This document shows positions 12,278 to 26,200 of a stretch of DNA of 64,000 nucleotides, one piece after another. Source of the DNA: Lagopus muta (taxonomy: Eukaryota > Chordata > Aves > Galliformes > Phasianidae). The position numbers and the translations under genes are program-made. Numbering within the stretch: the stretch's first letter is position 1; each line of letters starts with the position of its first letter. The DNA lies in assembly GCF_023343835.1 (NCBI RefSeq), contig NC_064434.1, positions 6,863,505 to 6,927,504 on the forward strand. The letters run 5' to 3'. The notes below the pieces were generated by a model, which saw only the letters and a list, made by a program, of their open reading frames with translations, did not search any database and had not been told where the DNA came from.

Positions 12278-14200
12278 ATGGAGCTGGGAAAGGCGAAACT
12301 GCTGAGAACCGGCCTCAATGCTTTATACCAAGCCATCCATCCTGTGCACGGAATTGCCTGGACAGATGGGAAGCAAGTGATACTGACTGCTTTATACTAC
12401 CATAATGGAGAGCTGAAGTTTGGAGACTCAAGCGTTGTTGGTCAATTTGAACACGTGCATGGGCTTTACTGGGGCCCGTGTTGCTCTACAGAGACCCCAG
12501 CTCTGCTTGCTGTTCAGCATAAAAAGCACGTTAGCGTTTGGCGGCTGGGCCACAGCACTGCGGAGAAAAACAAACCCTTGATTTCTCAGACTTGTGAAAT
12601 CGGTGAGCCGTTCCCATTGCTTTCCCAGGGCTGTGTGTGGCATCCAAAAAAGGAAGTCTTGGCTGTCCTTACAAAAAGAGATGCTTCAGTCTTGCACACT
12701 GTTCGAACGGACAATACCAGAGTTAAGGCAGATATCAAAAGCAGTGGGCTTATTCACTGTGCTTGCTGGACTAAGGATGGTAATCGCTTAGTAGTTGCTA
12801 TAGGCAGCACCCTGCATTCCTATATATGGGATGATGCTCAAAAAACTCTAAATGCCTGCTCCTTTTGCCCAGTCTTTGATGTGGGAGGCTATATCTGTGC
12901 TATAGAAGCCACGCTGGATTTCCAAATTGCTGTAGCTACTGAGCTTCCTTTAGATAATATCTGTGGTTTGAACGCAGGCATTGCATTTGATATGCCATCT
13001 GGTGCTGAAACTAGTTCTTTAACCTCGCAGTCTACTACAGCACTTGGTGATGAAGAGTACTCCATGGACCTGCGAAGAAAGTCCACAGACTCTGACAGAT
13101 CAGGCACTGTTGATTCAATAGCTTCTTCTTCATCAGGTCCTTTGGATTTAACCCACATCCTTGCAAATCACCGTCGGTCTGATCCCAGTCCTCTCATTAC
13201 TCTGAAACGCAAAGATTCTGCAGCAATGAATGGTCAAGATTCTTCTTACCTGATTTTGGTGACTTTTGAAAGGAAGGTAACCACCACCAGAAAAGTCAAC
13301 ATCCCAGGCATTCTGGTTCCTGATATAATGGCTTTTGACCTCAGAGCTCAGATCGTGGCAGTAGCCTCTAATACTTCTAACATTGTTTTGGTGTATTCAG
13401 TAACCTCTTCCTGCATGCCCCATATTCAACAAATCCAGCTGGAAAAAAATGAAAGACCAAAAGGCTTATGCTTTTTGACAGATAAACTCCTATTGATATT
13501 AATTGGGAAGCAGAAATTCCCTGAGCCGAGTCTTATTCCATCTTCAAGTTCGGACAGGTATGTAATGCGCTTGATGATCAAAGAACTGATGCTGGAAGAA
13601 GATGCTTCAACGCTGCCAGACACGAAGCAGCATATGCTTTATAACTTTGTATCGTCTGTGAACATACCTGGAAAAAGAAAGTTCTTTGAAAACCTTGCCA
13701 CAGAAGACCAACATCAAAGCAGAGACCTGTTAATACCAAGAAGTACAGTTATTCAATCTCCCAGCGGCAGGAGAAGACTCATCGAAGAAGTGAAGAGCCC
13801 TAGTTATGAGCAGAGCTCTTCATCAAGTGTTAGTGACTTGGATGAGAAAAAGCTCCCAGGTGACCCCTCTGTTGCCTTAGAAACTTTGGATGCTGAACCT
13901 ATCAATCGTTCAATGGCTCTTCTTGGTTTTGGAACAGCTACCAGGCTTTCCAGCAGACCAGCTGCCCCTAAAGTGCAGTTCAATGTAATTGAAGAAACAT
14001 CGAGTTCTCCTAAAAACAACAATTTGCCAGGTGAAAGAGGCATGAGTCACATATCTAGAAATTTAGAGAGACTCTGTGGCAGTTTCAATGACTTACAACT
14101 GAGTCTTTCTGAAATAACAGACTTTGCTAAAAACGGGAGAAGGGTGTCTTTAGCCTACCCAAGTTCACAAGAGCCACCGGTCATTCATATCACTTACCAG
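12278..14200 (+). CDS. WDCP: WDCP copy 1, main coding exon
   Basis: 1923 coding nt (641 codons) from ATG 12278 to CACTTACCAG, followed by donor GTAAAC. An acceptor CAG at 12255-12257 would leave a 20-nt untranslated leader (12258-12277), exactly the leader length in copy 2. This supports the choice of acceptor, although its pyrimidine tract is modest. Reading into the intron gives only six more residues before TAA at 14219-14221. Confidence 0.93.
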
Positions 14201-17200
14201 GTAAACTTTTCATCAATTTAAAAACACTGTGATGGGGCACTGATGTTTTACACTATCTTTTATTTGTATCACTTAAAAGCAAGAGGAGGCAGTTTGATTC
14301 TTGTCAACTCATGAGAAATGTAAACTGAGTTTGGCGTCAAGCTTAGTTTTAAATGGCATTAAGATTTATTCTTGAAACAGTAACTAAGGATGTTGTGAGT
14401 GACTTAGAGGATATTTCACACAGGAGGTCTGTGTCTTCTTTGCACAACTTCGTAGCAAGTCTTGCATAGTAGCTGATTTTGGGTGCAGCTATCGAATAAG
14501 AGAACAGTAATGCAGTTAATGATGTACAAAACATATTTATGTGCTAGCTTAGTGTAGAGATGAGCCTACAAGTAGCCATAATTAGACATCCCTGCTAGAA
14601 ACCTGATCGATTCAAACCTAAGCTCAAATCCAAAATTTGAACGTAACTGGACTCTCATGAAGGCTGAAGCAAAGTAGTGAATCTCAATTTATGGACAATT
14701 CAGACGCAGATGATACAAAGTTGGCTTATTTCTACTTGTCTTACCGCTAGTCTTCACACAGCTGGACATAATCAATTTGCAAGTTTTATCACTTCAAATT
14801 TTCAGAAAAAAATCTGCCAGTATGTCATTATCATTTCATTAAATAAAGATATGAATGTCAAATCAAATTCCTGCCCCACCCTTGTTTTGGCACAATTCCT
14901 ACTGGCTTCAATAAGAATTTCAACTTGGGAACATAGCAGTAATTTCTTGCTATAATTCTTAGCATTATTAGCAGTAATACTGATATTATACTGATAATAG
15001 TTTTGGTTGTGCTAATACTCATTGTGTTGCTGCTAAAACTGGGATTCCTTACAGGATGTTGATGCCAATTTCAAATGGATGCTTATCTATTACAAGATGA
15101 GCAAAAAAATTATGCCAAGTAATACATTTGTTTCACAGTGACGATGCCAAAGTACCTGTTTCTTGAACAGATTTGACTCACAGCTATACAGCCTCCTTTC
15201 ACTTGGAAGGATAATACAGACATCTAAATATCCCTCCTTAAACACTCATTAAGGGAACCGTGACTCCATTCAAAAATATTCATTAGTTCTTAGCAATTGT
15301 TCATGTGGCATTTTAGCAGATTCTTGTATGCTAAGTAGACTGGATGAAAGCAAAGCTTTTGATCTGAATTAGCACCATAACTTTGATATATTATATGAAT
15401 TCTGGTGAAAAAAACAAGATGCCTTTTGAAAGTAATTTAGGATTTTGTTTGCCAAGAAGCATGCTCTTCTGTTCTCCAGCATGTTCAAATTAATACTGTT
15501 TTCTTAATATAAGTCAATTTATTTATTTTACAAGCAGCTCAATCTCTTGGATTTGATAGGATTAACCTTTCCAAAGAAAAGTTCTGGTTGTGACACCTAA
15601 CATTAATCTGAATTCACTGTGCACGTGTTGACTTACACATGCAGTAAGAAATAATTTTCCAGTTTATCTCTTTGGGAATAAGACAAAGATAATAAAGCCA
15701 GCACGCCTAAGATACTGCCAGACTAACTACATTTAGAAAAGCAGTCTCTTATTTCTCTAAGCAGGTTAATTTTGCATTGAGCCAGAAGAAAGCCCCTCTA
15801 GTACTACATTATAATGACTCAGAAAAAGTGCCACTTCATGGCTTTCCAAGACACATAGCTTTTCTGTTTGAGCCTCACTTATAATGCTTTGCATAGCTCC
15901 GCTTCTCTTCTGAAGTCTAACAGGATCACAAAATGATGCCAAAAGATAATGAAAAATAGACTGACGGCAAAAAGGTCTCCAGACAGAGAAGGAAATATTT
16001 GCTTCGTAGGCAGCTAATAATTTTTTTCAGAAAAAAGTTGTTTTGATTAGTTTGCATTGAGACATCTGAACCTTGATTCTCCTCCAGGAGTTGATTAGCG
16101 CTCCGGGAGCTCAGAGAGCAGCTGGGCTGTGGGTTCCAGCCAGGCACTGTTCACAGTGCAGAGAGTCAGGAAATAGCTTTATTGCCTTATAATATAAATA
16201 TCAGCCAGTGGAAAACATTCTAAACTTCAGGAACACTGCAGTCCAGTCCATAATATGGCCATTATCTGTCAATTTTTGGTGCCAAGTCTGCGTCTTCTTA
16301 AGTGTTTGCATAATCCCCAGCACAGCAGAGGCCCAATCTTGATTGAGAAATCCTTTGTTCTATTAAGCATAATGATCGATACTACATAACCACATTTACA
16401 CATTACAAATGTAAAAGTTTAAAACATTATGGAAAAAAAAAAAAAAGCAGCTGTAATTAACGGTCAGTTATGAACACTGCTGTGCAGAAGCAGTATTGAC
16501 GTCCAGAAAGATTCCAGTTCTGCTTAGAAAACCCTAACATAAACCAGAATGTATGTTACTTAATAATTCATAATATCTGCTTACTAAATAGTCTTCAAAA
16601 CCTTTGTTTATCCTGTTACTGCCAGCCTGCCCATAATTTCTCTGAAGTCACGTCCATGCAGCGCTACCAGAATTTATATGCTTTGTAGCTCACGGCCATA
16701 AAAGAAAAACATGATCACTCACACTTCGGAAATGTCACCGCACTATCACTTGTGTAATAGCATCCAGCCACCAGAGGTGATTTGATCATTCAACCCTGAA
16801 AAGCAAATATTATTGCTCTTTCATCACATACAGACTTGTGATTCAGGCTCGCGTGGGAGGGCAGACAGACAGATGCAATAAGAAGATACTATTTAACAAG
16901 AAAAAAAGAAGTGAGGGAATTTATTTCTGTTTCATTTTGCAAAAAAAAAAGATACTTTTCTTATCCATTTTCTCATCCATCTCCCAGAAAAGAAACAGCT
17001 GCAGAATATTTAAACTAGCCTCATTCAAAAGCTAATTACAGTGGAAATAAAGCCAATCTGGATTTGAAAATAATGGCATTGAGGCAAACCTCTCCAGAAG
17101 GAATCAGATTCTTTCTTATCTGAGGAGTATCGCAAAACTCCTACATTTTGCACACAAGCAGCACTGTGTCAAAAATCTGTATTGCTGAAAGCATGTATTT

Positions 17201-20200
17201 CATGATTAAACTGGAAATAAACTTCTTTTCAGCAATAGTCACCAGGATTTCCCTTTCTTAACCTTGGTCAACAATTGTATACAAATCAATTTGTCCTTTT
17301 CTGATATCTTTCTGTAATTCACTATAGGAAATTTTATTGACAAGGTCAGCTGTGAAATAAAAGTTTTTATGCAGAGCTGGGAGATGAATAGAAGGGGTCC
17401 AAACACATCCAACTAATTTTTTATTTTCTTTTTAATACAAATAAATAGAGTAAAGGAGGAGGACTGCACAATGGTGACAGGAAAGTGGGCAAAGACATAA
17501 GGAGAAACTTGAATGATCAGTTATAAGAAGAGCATGAACCTCCTGAAAAACCAAAGGACAATTTTGGCTTGAATTGAGCAATAAAAGAAAGTCATGAAAA
17601 TGATGGAAGAGGAAGGTGTTCTGACTGCTCCCCAGAGTAAGAACTAATCTCGAAGTTTAGAAGGGAGAGATTTAGGAGGACCATAAAAGACCTGCAGTAG
17701 CCAAGACGAGGTGTGATTAATGCATGGACAACATTTTGAGCAAAGATTGGAGGATCTGTTAAGAACAAATTCTGATGACACTGCTGTGAAAGTGATCAAT
17801 AGCAGACAAGCAGGGTCTGCACAGGAGATGTGACACTTTTTATTAGGCCAGATCATTTGGTTGGCAGATACATAGACGCAAAAGAGAAAGGAATATGTAA
17901 TGTCAAAACTGTAGCCAAGTTTTTGTACTGAAAGAAAGTTAAGATTCAAGTTTTTTCTTTTTTTTTAAGAACAGCTCTGGAAGATCAGGATGCATGAGGG
18001 AATAAGGTGTATCTTAGATAACGAGGCACCAAAACATTAATTGTAGAACTATCAGCAGGGAGCCAAGAGCAGAGAAGTCCTAACGTTGTATCATCGGAAG
18101 AGCTGAAGTCCTTCTGTGTGCTATAAATGCAAACTGCACTGGGATTTAAGCACCCCTGAGCACCTCAAATCTCTTCTAAACATTTGACAGGCTTATACTT
18201 CTCTCACATTTTATAGGGTCGCAGTTGGAATGTCTCACTTAAGGGCTTGTGGGGATACTGAGAACTCCACCAAAATAAAATCAGGATCCGCCAAAAGCGG
18301 AACTCATGGAAAGGGAAGCAGCCCAGGCAGTCTGGACTGGTACCTGTAGCAATGCTGCACAAAGCTTCCAGACAGGCAGTGCCTTGAATATCAGAAATCA
18401 CAATTCTTATTCCTCTTCAGTGCTCTTCCTCAGCCATTCAATTATCTTTCATTGTCTTCTTGGTCGGATCTCCCATGTTTATATGATTTGACAGCTGTCT
18501 TGCATCCCACACAATGAGTGCGGGGGCAAAGCAAGAGCGAGCTGACTAATAGGTACTAAGGCATCACAACTGAAGTTGCAATGAAACACAAACCAAAGAG
18601 CTGAAATCGAGGGTGTAAGAAAAAGAAAACAGAGTTCTAGGCAACTACAGCCCTTCTTCATCTAACAGTGCATAGATAGGACTGACTAACCTGATATTTC
18701 TCCTTTATAAAAGAACAGATTATGAACACAAAAGATATGAAGAACATTTAAAATATCTGTGGTTCAACACAGCACTCAAAATTGTGCCGTAGGGAAAATT
18801 ATTGGTTTGACAGCAGAGAATTGGGATTAATAGAAGAAGTGAAAGATGGTTACCTGCTTTAGCAGGGGGTTTGGACTCTGATCTCTCGAGGTCTCTTCCA
18901 ATCCCTATGATTCTGTGGTTCTGTAGTTAAAAATTGGCTGGGAACAGTATAGGACATGATTGTAGTATTATAAAAGAAAATGGAATAAATTTACTTTTGG
19001 ATTTGCCTATGATCAATCTTCAGGCTAATTTAAAAGTTTCACAGAATCATAGAATAACCTGGGTTGAAAAGGACCACAATGATCATCTAGTTTCAACCCC
19101 CCTGCTACATGCAGGGTCACCAACCACTTTTGTGATAAGCCATTAGAATCTCTTTATGGCCTAATGTTGGTAGAATTTTCAATAGAGGATCAAGATATCA
19201 CACCTATAATTTGATGTCCTTAACATCTAGAATAATAAAAATGGATTGAAATGAACTGGTTTGAAGTGCATAGTGGAAATACCAGTATTAAGAGCAAAAA
19301 TTGATGCTGTAAACTGGATACTGTCTGGAAGCAGCTGAGAAAGAGAAAGGCTTGCACGTGTTGAGTGAATGCAAGACAAGAGTCCATCAGGAAGATGATA
19401 AGTTTATGAAAAGAATAAAGGCAGTTTTTTGATACACTGGGGAGGTACATACAGAAAGAAATGCAGTGTGAGGTTTCATCTGGAGTTTGCATTTCTAGAC
19501 ATCCATGCGCAAGAAAAACACATTCAAACTGCATGCAGTTACTAACCCAAGGTTAGTACAAAACATTTTTGGTTGGTAGTATCATGAAGGATATCACAGT
19601 TTCATCAGTCATTGAATTTAAGTTCACAAAGATGATCTTTGCATCCAGGTAATTGTAGGCTGTGAGTTAGAAAATAAAAGATACGTAGACAGAAGGCCCT
19701 GGGGGCAGAATTGGCTGGCTGCTCAGCAGGATGCAATCAAAGCTATAAAAGAAGGCTATTTATTATGCAGTCATAGAGTGTACAGCACCTAATCCAGGAA
19801 CCTTTTTGGTTTTTTTTTTGGCCTTAATAAATTATTTTCTTCCCATATATATTTGTATTCCAAAACAAGAATTTTGAAAGACAGATTGGCAACACTGTGA
19901 CCGGCTGGCTGCAGCCCAGAAGATCCTTTGTAGGCTATAAAAAATGATCGAGGGGCAGGCTGACACAGATGAAGGAAAGCAGTTGTTGAATTGATGGTTT
20001 GTTTCTGTTGGATTTTTGTTGAGGGAGGGTTGGACCTGAAAGACTACAGGAATTTGGCAACAGAAACTTTATCTGAAAGTATCCACTCGAGTATGTGGAA
20101 ATATATTTGTTTATTCTGTGGTTAATGTGTGCTAAGTACACCAATAAACTTTGATTTAGAATGAAACAACCAACAGTAAGGGCTTTAAATATGAAATCTT

Positions 20201-23200
20201 CAAGTCCTTGTCTGCTTCTGCTGGAGATTAACAGCAGCACTGCAAAACAGATACATATTTTAGGAAGTGGACAATTAAATTGAGATTTGACCAGAAAATT
20301 GTTGTTGGGTTAAGGCATGAAAATGGCAAGTACTAAAGTGAGATTTCATTTGTGCTTCTAACTTTGTCACAAATTACCTGCATGACCTTGAGTAAATCTC
20401 TTAATCTTCTGGTGTAATGGTTTGATCTTCTATAAAAAGAGAATAAAAGCAGTTACACAGCTCTCAAGAAAGCACACGTGTGTGAACATACTCCTCAAAG
20501 AGAAATGCTATCATCGCTTAAAGCAAACGTTAAACAAAAGAAACTAACAAACAGAAGAGAGAAAAAGAAAAAATCTTGAGCAGAATTTGTCAGCAGACAA
20601 AAATAAAATGTAACTGTGATCACGTTTAACGTGATGAGCAGGAGCATGTGACAAAGACAGGAGAATCAATATGAAGGCCCCAAAGAGATGAAAGACAAGC
20701 ACCTCTGAAATGTAAGCTTTGATGTCTGTACTTGAAAAACTGTAGAACCATAGGAAAGGATAAAAATGAAATACTGTGTGGTTTTGTGTATGCAAAAAAG
20801 TCTTCTATTTCTAAAGGCCATTAAAGTAACTTGCATGGTTAAGTAGAAATCATTCTAGAACAAAGTCATCCACATCCATTCAACTGCTTGCAAGTCAACA
20901 GAGGCACAGCTAGATTATTTTCTGATTACTTTTGAGCTGATGCATATCTAATGAAAAAAATCACTTGGGTACTTGTCTCAGTTGAAGCCCACCTCTTTTT
21001 ATAATTCATTAATTGAGGTACAAGTCTGAATAAACGCTGGTATTTTATCCTGAGATTGGGAAAATGAAATAGTTGTTAGATATACTGATCCACTTTATGC
21101 AGCAATGAAAAGCTCTGTACCAATGAAATACCTGTACAGGCAAATAGCATCTTTGGAGTGCAAAAGCAATGCATGTGCTTGTGCTGAAAATCCAGTCCAT
21201 TGAGTTTCAATTGTATTTAGGTTCGATAGAATGTAATGCCACATAATTTGAAGAGACCTAAAAACGACAAAGTTCTGTTATATTGGTGGAAAGTGTGGAG
21301 AGGAAAGATCCAAATGAAATTGGCAGAGCAAAAGTAGAGCAAGGTTGTTTAGAAGCAAATGGCTGACTCAAATATTTTTATAATGGCATTAAGTCACTGG
21401 AAAAGTTTTAATGTTAAGACTGACTTTCAAAAGATAGCAGGAAGTTGTAAATGCAAATATATATTCATCCCATACTAATATTAAGTCAGCTATTCTGTGG
21501 TCCTTGCACTTTGTAGTAATCTGAATGACAGAACATAATGTTGTCAATTCTCAAGACCAGATAAACTTCACAGATGCCACCTCAACTATGCCAGCTTTAC
21601 CTTTAAAGTGTATTTTTTGTGAATGTTAGAGCAGCTTCCAGGGAAGTGAATCCATGTATTCTCTCTATTAAAAAACAAAAAAGCCATACAGTTTCCAAGC
21701 TAGATTGTTGTGACAGCTTTTCAAAGAGATTGTCTCCATGAAATTCTCTCCGTGCCAGAAATGGGGGATTTTACTGGGGTGGAATAGCTGAATGATGATT
21801 ATAATGAACACCCACATGTAGCACTGATAGCGAGCAGAGCGCTGGCTTTGGCAGTGTAAGATCTAAGCTACTTTCTACTCGTTACCATATATTCCCTTTC
21901 ACTGAACTGACCATTAAGGCAGAAGGGCCCAATGGACACAAGTATGCGTGGCCTAATACATTACATATCACAGACCAAGCAGTTTTGAGCTGCGTAAGCA
22001 CAAAAAGCAAAAACCAAAGAGGCAAACGCTTCTTCACGTGGGACTATGAGGTTGTGGCATTGATAAACTGTAGCAATAACAGAGAAAAAAAAAAGCAAAA
22101 TTATTCAAGAACTGAAAGGACTGTGAGTAGAGCAATGGTTAGAAGAACTCTGGTAAAATATCTAAGCCTTTAACGAGATCTTTTCTTTTGCATATATGTG
22201 TTTGAAGAAAAATTTTTCAAATGGAGCAATTACTGAAGAAACAAAAGATGTTCTCCTCTGTGATGGCAAGATCCATTTGAATTTAGTCCAGCAGCTGTTT
22301 GACCTGACCATTATTGAAATGAAACACGGTACGTTCTTTCTATTTCAAGTATCTGGTTTCAACTGAGATTTTTAGTGTAAATGAGGCATTTGTGGTAATT
22401 ATCTCGTACTGTAGAAAATGGTGAGAGCTAAATTCACTTAAATGCTAAGTAATTGCAGAGCTACCCATTACCGGAGTGATATGTTGGATGCCTCTGCAGA
22501 GGAAGACTGAGAAAATAATCAGTCCGCTGCATTATATGGAAACAGAAATTCTTCCTTATGAGACCTTTTGGTATTCTGCCTTTTCTATCTGCACAACATG
22601 TCCCACACCTGACAATAAGGAATAGGCTGGGGGAAAATTCATTCTTGGAACGCAACAGATTTGTGTCGTGTAGCATTTGGGATTCTTTGACTCTAAGACA
22701 AACAGCAAAGCTCAGTGCTCTAATTTTCCCCCCACACATTTGCCACCACCACCGATTAACTTATAAATGCAGACACTACTAGGGGAAAGCCAGCCCCAGA
22801 CTGGTCACTGAATTACCTTGTCCCTGTCTGTTCATGCATGCTGCTTTCTCAGCAATATACAGATTATTTTTCTTAGCCATTGCTCTATGATACTTCTAAA
22901 GGCTTTTCTCATCTCAGCCTAGACAGATCAAGATCTTGAGGTACAAAGTATTGGCTGTAATTACGATCTGCTTGCACTGTTTCCCCACGGAGAGATCCAC
23001 AAGTAACTCACTGTCTTGGCCCTTAGCCCCTGCAGGCTGAGACCCGTCGGCTCAATCAGTACAGCCAGAACTGAATTTGACTCTTGGTGAAAGCAAAATG
23101 AAAAGGCCAGTAATAACACTCTGATTTTCCAAATGACTGGCATGTAATAGGCTAATTGATAAGAAGGCTACATACATACTACAGATCAGGAAAGTGCCTT

Positions 23201-26200
23201 TCACCTAGGCATACTGGGATATTTCAGTTTTTCCCTGGCTTTCTGAGAGTTGCTCCAGAATATAAGGATATGCAGCTTCTGTATTTTTGAAGGCAGTCTC
23301 TCTTAACACTGTACATACAGTGAAGGCCGATATGAAAAGACCAGGGCAGCCTGGTCTGGTGGTTGGCGACCTTGCACATAGCAGGGGCTTGAAACTGAAT
23401 GATCATTGCGGTCCTTTTCAACCCAGGCCGTTCTATGATTCCATGATAAAAAACCTTCACTTGCTACAAAGGCCTGAATCTATTTTTCAGCAGGCTTCTG
23501 TGATAATGCAATGTAGATAATGCTATCTTTTGCAGGGCAAGAAGAATGTAATTTTTGGCTTGTATTTCCACTTCTTGATTTTGGAAGGAAATGCCCATAA
23601 TGAAACCAGGTTTTCATGGCCCATTATTCAGTATGAAAATGATAAGTGATGGGATGGAGAATGCTTATTTTCAGCTCAATGAGACGACTGATTATTAAGT
23701 TAGTAGAACTCTACGATTTCCTGAGTTAGACCTCAGAACCCTAACGTGTTCCTCTGCCCCTCTGCCTCTTCACTGTGCTGCTTGGCGTTTCAGAAATCAG
23801 ATCTGTTGCCAGCAGAAAGAAAGACTGAATCAAGAATCACTCTGAAACTCCCCATAATCCTGAAGAACTATCAGGTTCTGGGCAGAGGTTGTTATGTATC
23901 TCTTCATTCACTTACAATCAGTAGAGGTTTAAATTCCTAAACCTTTCCTTCGCCGCTATGCTTGAATATTAAATTTGGCGTTTAAAAATGTCACTCCCAT
24001 TCTTTAACATTTTACAATTAAAAGAGATGTAATCAAGAGCGTGCTTATACTGCAGTGGCAGTCCTGCATTTTTTTAGCTATGAATATACACTTAAACTTG
24101 AATATATGGAAATAAAGAAGCTGATAACTGCAGACCAAATTTATACCCACGGCGAAGCTATTAAGATCATAACAGTTGTAAGAGCAATGAGCTTGGCCTC
24201 ATCATGTGTACGTTAAGTCCAGAACTATAATATCATTACCTGTACTAAATATAACCTGCCACACAGAGCCCTGGTATTAGCACACTACATTAAAAGTCAC
24301 TCTTTTCTGAAGCTTATCATGGTAAGAACCTGGCATAGCAAAAGGAAAATGTATTCAACATAAGATTTTCCTGCCTTCAATATATATATTATGTGGGTTA
24401 TGCTTCAAAGCAAGTGTTAGCAATTACACAGTGAACTTCAAATGTTTCAACAGGTGAAAATAAAAAGTCCTAAGAGTACGAGAAAAAGAATATGCTTTAT
24501 TAATTTGACCACCAATGTAATTACCAGTTTGGATGGCAGAATTTCCACTTCTAGGCCCATTGTTTTCAGAATCAGAAGACTGTCCAGAATAAGAAAGTAT
24601 TAAGAGCAGAAGATTAAAGATTCGTGGTTTGGAATGACAATCTTCTTATGATGTAACAGGTGACATGACAACGTGGAATAGTGCAGCCTGGAAAGGTGCT
24701 CTCTTAATGGTATAAGGAGGAGAGATTTGCTTTCTCCAGTATAATGGTTTGTTATGACCAAAACTAAGCCTATATCCCCTACATTTTCTTATTCCACATT
24801 CTTTTTAAAAACAGTTTTATGTCCCCAAAATAAAAATCTGAACAGCAACTGTAACAAGGCTTTCTTTACCTCAAATCCCAGCCAATGGCAGCACCCAGCC
24901 ACAACAGGATCATGCTCTCCAAGAGCAGCGTGTGACACCAAGGCTCCTGCAATGCTTACCAGCTGCTACAGTTTGTTTGCATTTTTTTCCTTTCCACAAA
25001 ATGTCAAACTGAACAAAAGACAGAATTTTCTGTAACAGCTGCAGCATCCATCAGGAAACAGATGAATCATTAGAGAAAAAATAGTGCAGATCGCTTCATT
25101 TCCAAACTTACTTTCAAAGGAAGGTAAAATTGAAGGGTTACGTTTAATTTCTGTTCCTCTGCGATATAGAAAGTAAACCTGAATGATTTGGATGTCTTTT
25201 TCATGTAATCTTGTCTCTTTTTTTTTCAGCAAAAAAAAAAAAAAAACCCACACAAAACAAACACATGAAAAATATCATTTGAATTTTGTTCAGTCTCTTC
25301 TCTATGAAAAGTTCTGATTAATAATTAAAGAATGAAAAAATTTATAGTATCAATTCTGTAAATCATCGAGCTGTAACTTCCATTTGCTATATGAATTTGT
25401 AAGCATACTGCACAACCCTGGCTTAATGTAGGAGAAGAAAACCCCTATTTTCCTCTAGAATAAATACAGTGCAAACATTTTCTTTGCCAACTCCTAGAAG
25501 GAGTCCAGTGGGGGGCGACAAGGATGATAAAGGGCCTGGAGCATATCCTGTATGAGGAAAGGCTGGGAGGCCTGGATCTGAAGAGAAGATTGATCTGATC
25601 AGTGGTCATAAATATCTGAAGTGTGGGAGGCAACTGTTTGAGGCCAGGCTCTTTTCAGTGGTGTGTAGAAATGGCTAAAGACTTCAAATCCCTGCAATTC
25701 TGTGCTTCATTGTTTGGGTACAGCAGATGAGCAAATGGGAGAAGCAGGGGTGGATCAAAGTTGGCATGGAAAGGCTGTCTGAGGTTTCAGAAAATGGAGA
25801 TACTCATTGTTTATCAGAACTGGCAAAGATATGTGTTTTTTTTCCACTTAAGTTCAATAGGGTTTGATACGAGAGTGGTGAGGTGCTGGAATAAGCTTCC
25901 CACAGAGGCTGTGGATGCCCCGTCCATCCCTGGAGGTGTTCAAGGCCAGGTTGGATGGGGCCCTGGGCAGCCTGGGCTGCTATGAAATGTGGAGGTTGGT
26001 GGCCCTGCGTGTGGCAGGGGGTTGGAGCTTCATGATCCTTGAGCTCCCTTCCAACCCTGGCCATTCTGTGATGCTGTGATAAGGTACAAAATGCCTTAAA
26101 ACTTTCAAGAGCTTTCATTTTGCCTCCCTTTGCATTTATACAAAGGTGTGTTTAGCACGGACTGCCAGGTCTTAATGCCATGAAGGTAATGAGGCTTAGT

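Larger units (their letters stand above)
14201..22207. other. Intron between main exon and second-last exon of WDCP copy 1
   Basis: About 8 kb of AT-rich sequence. It contains small CR1 pieces (about 18850-18926 and 19040-19135) and a poly-A run near 16432-16446. No other exon or gene was recognised. Confidence 0.85.
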
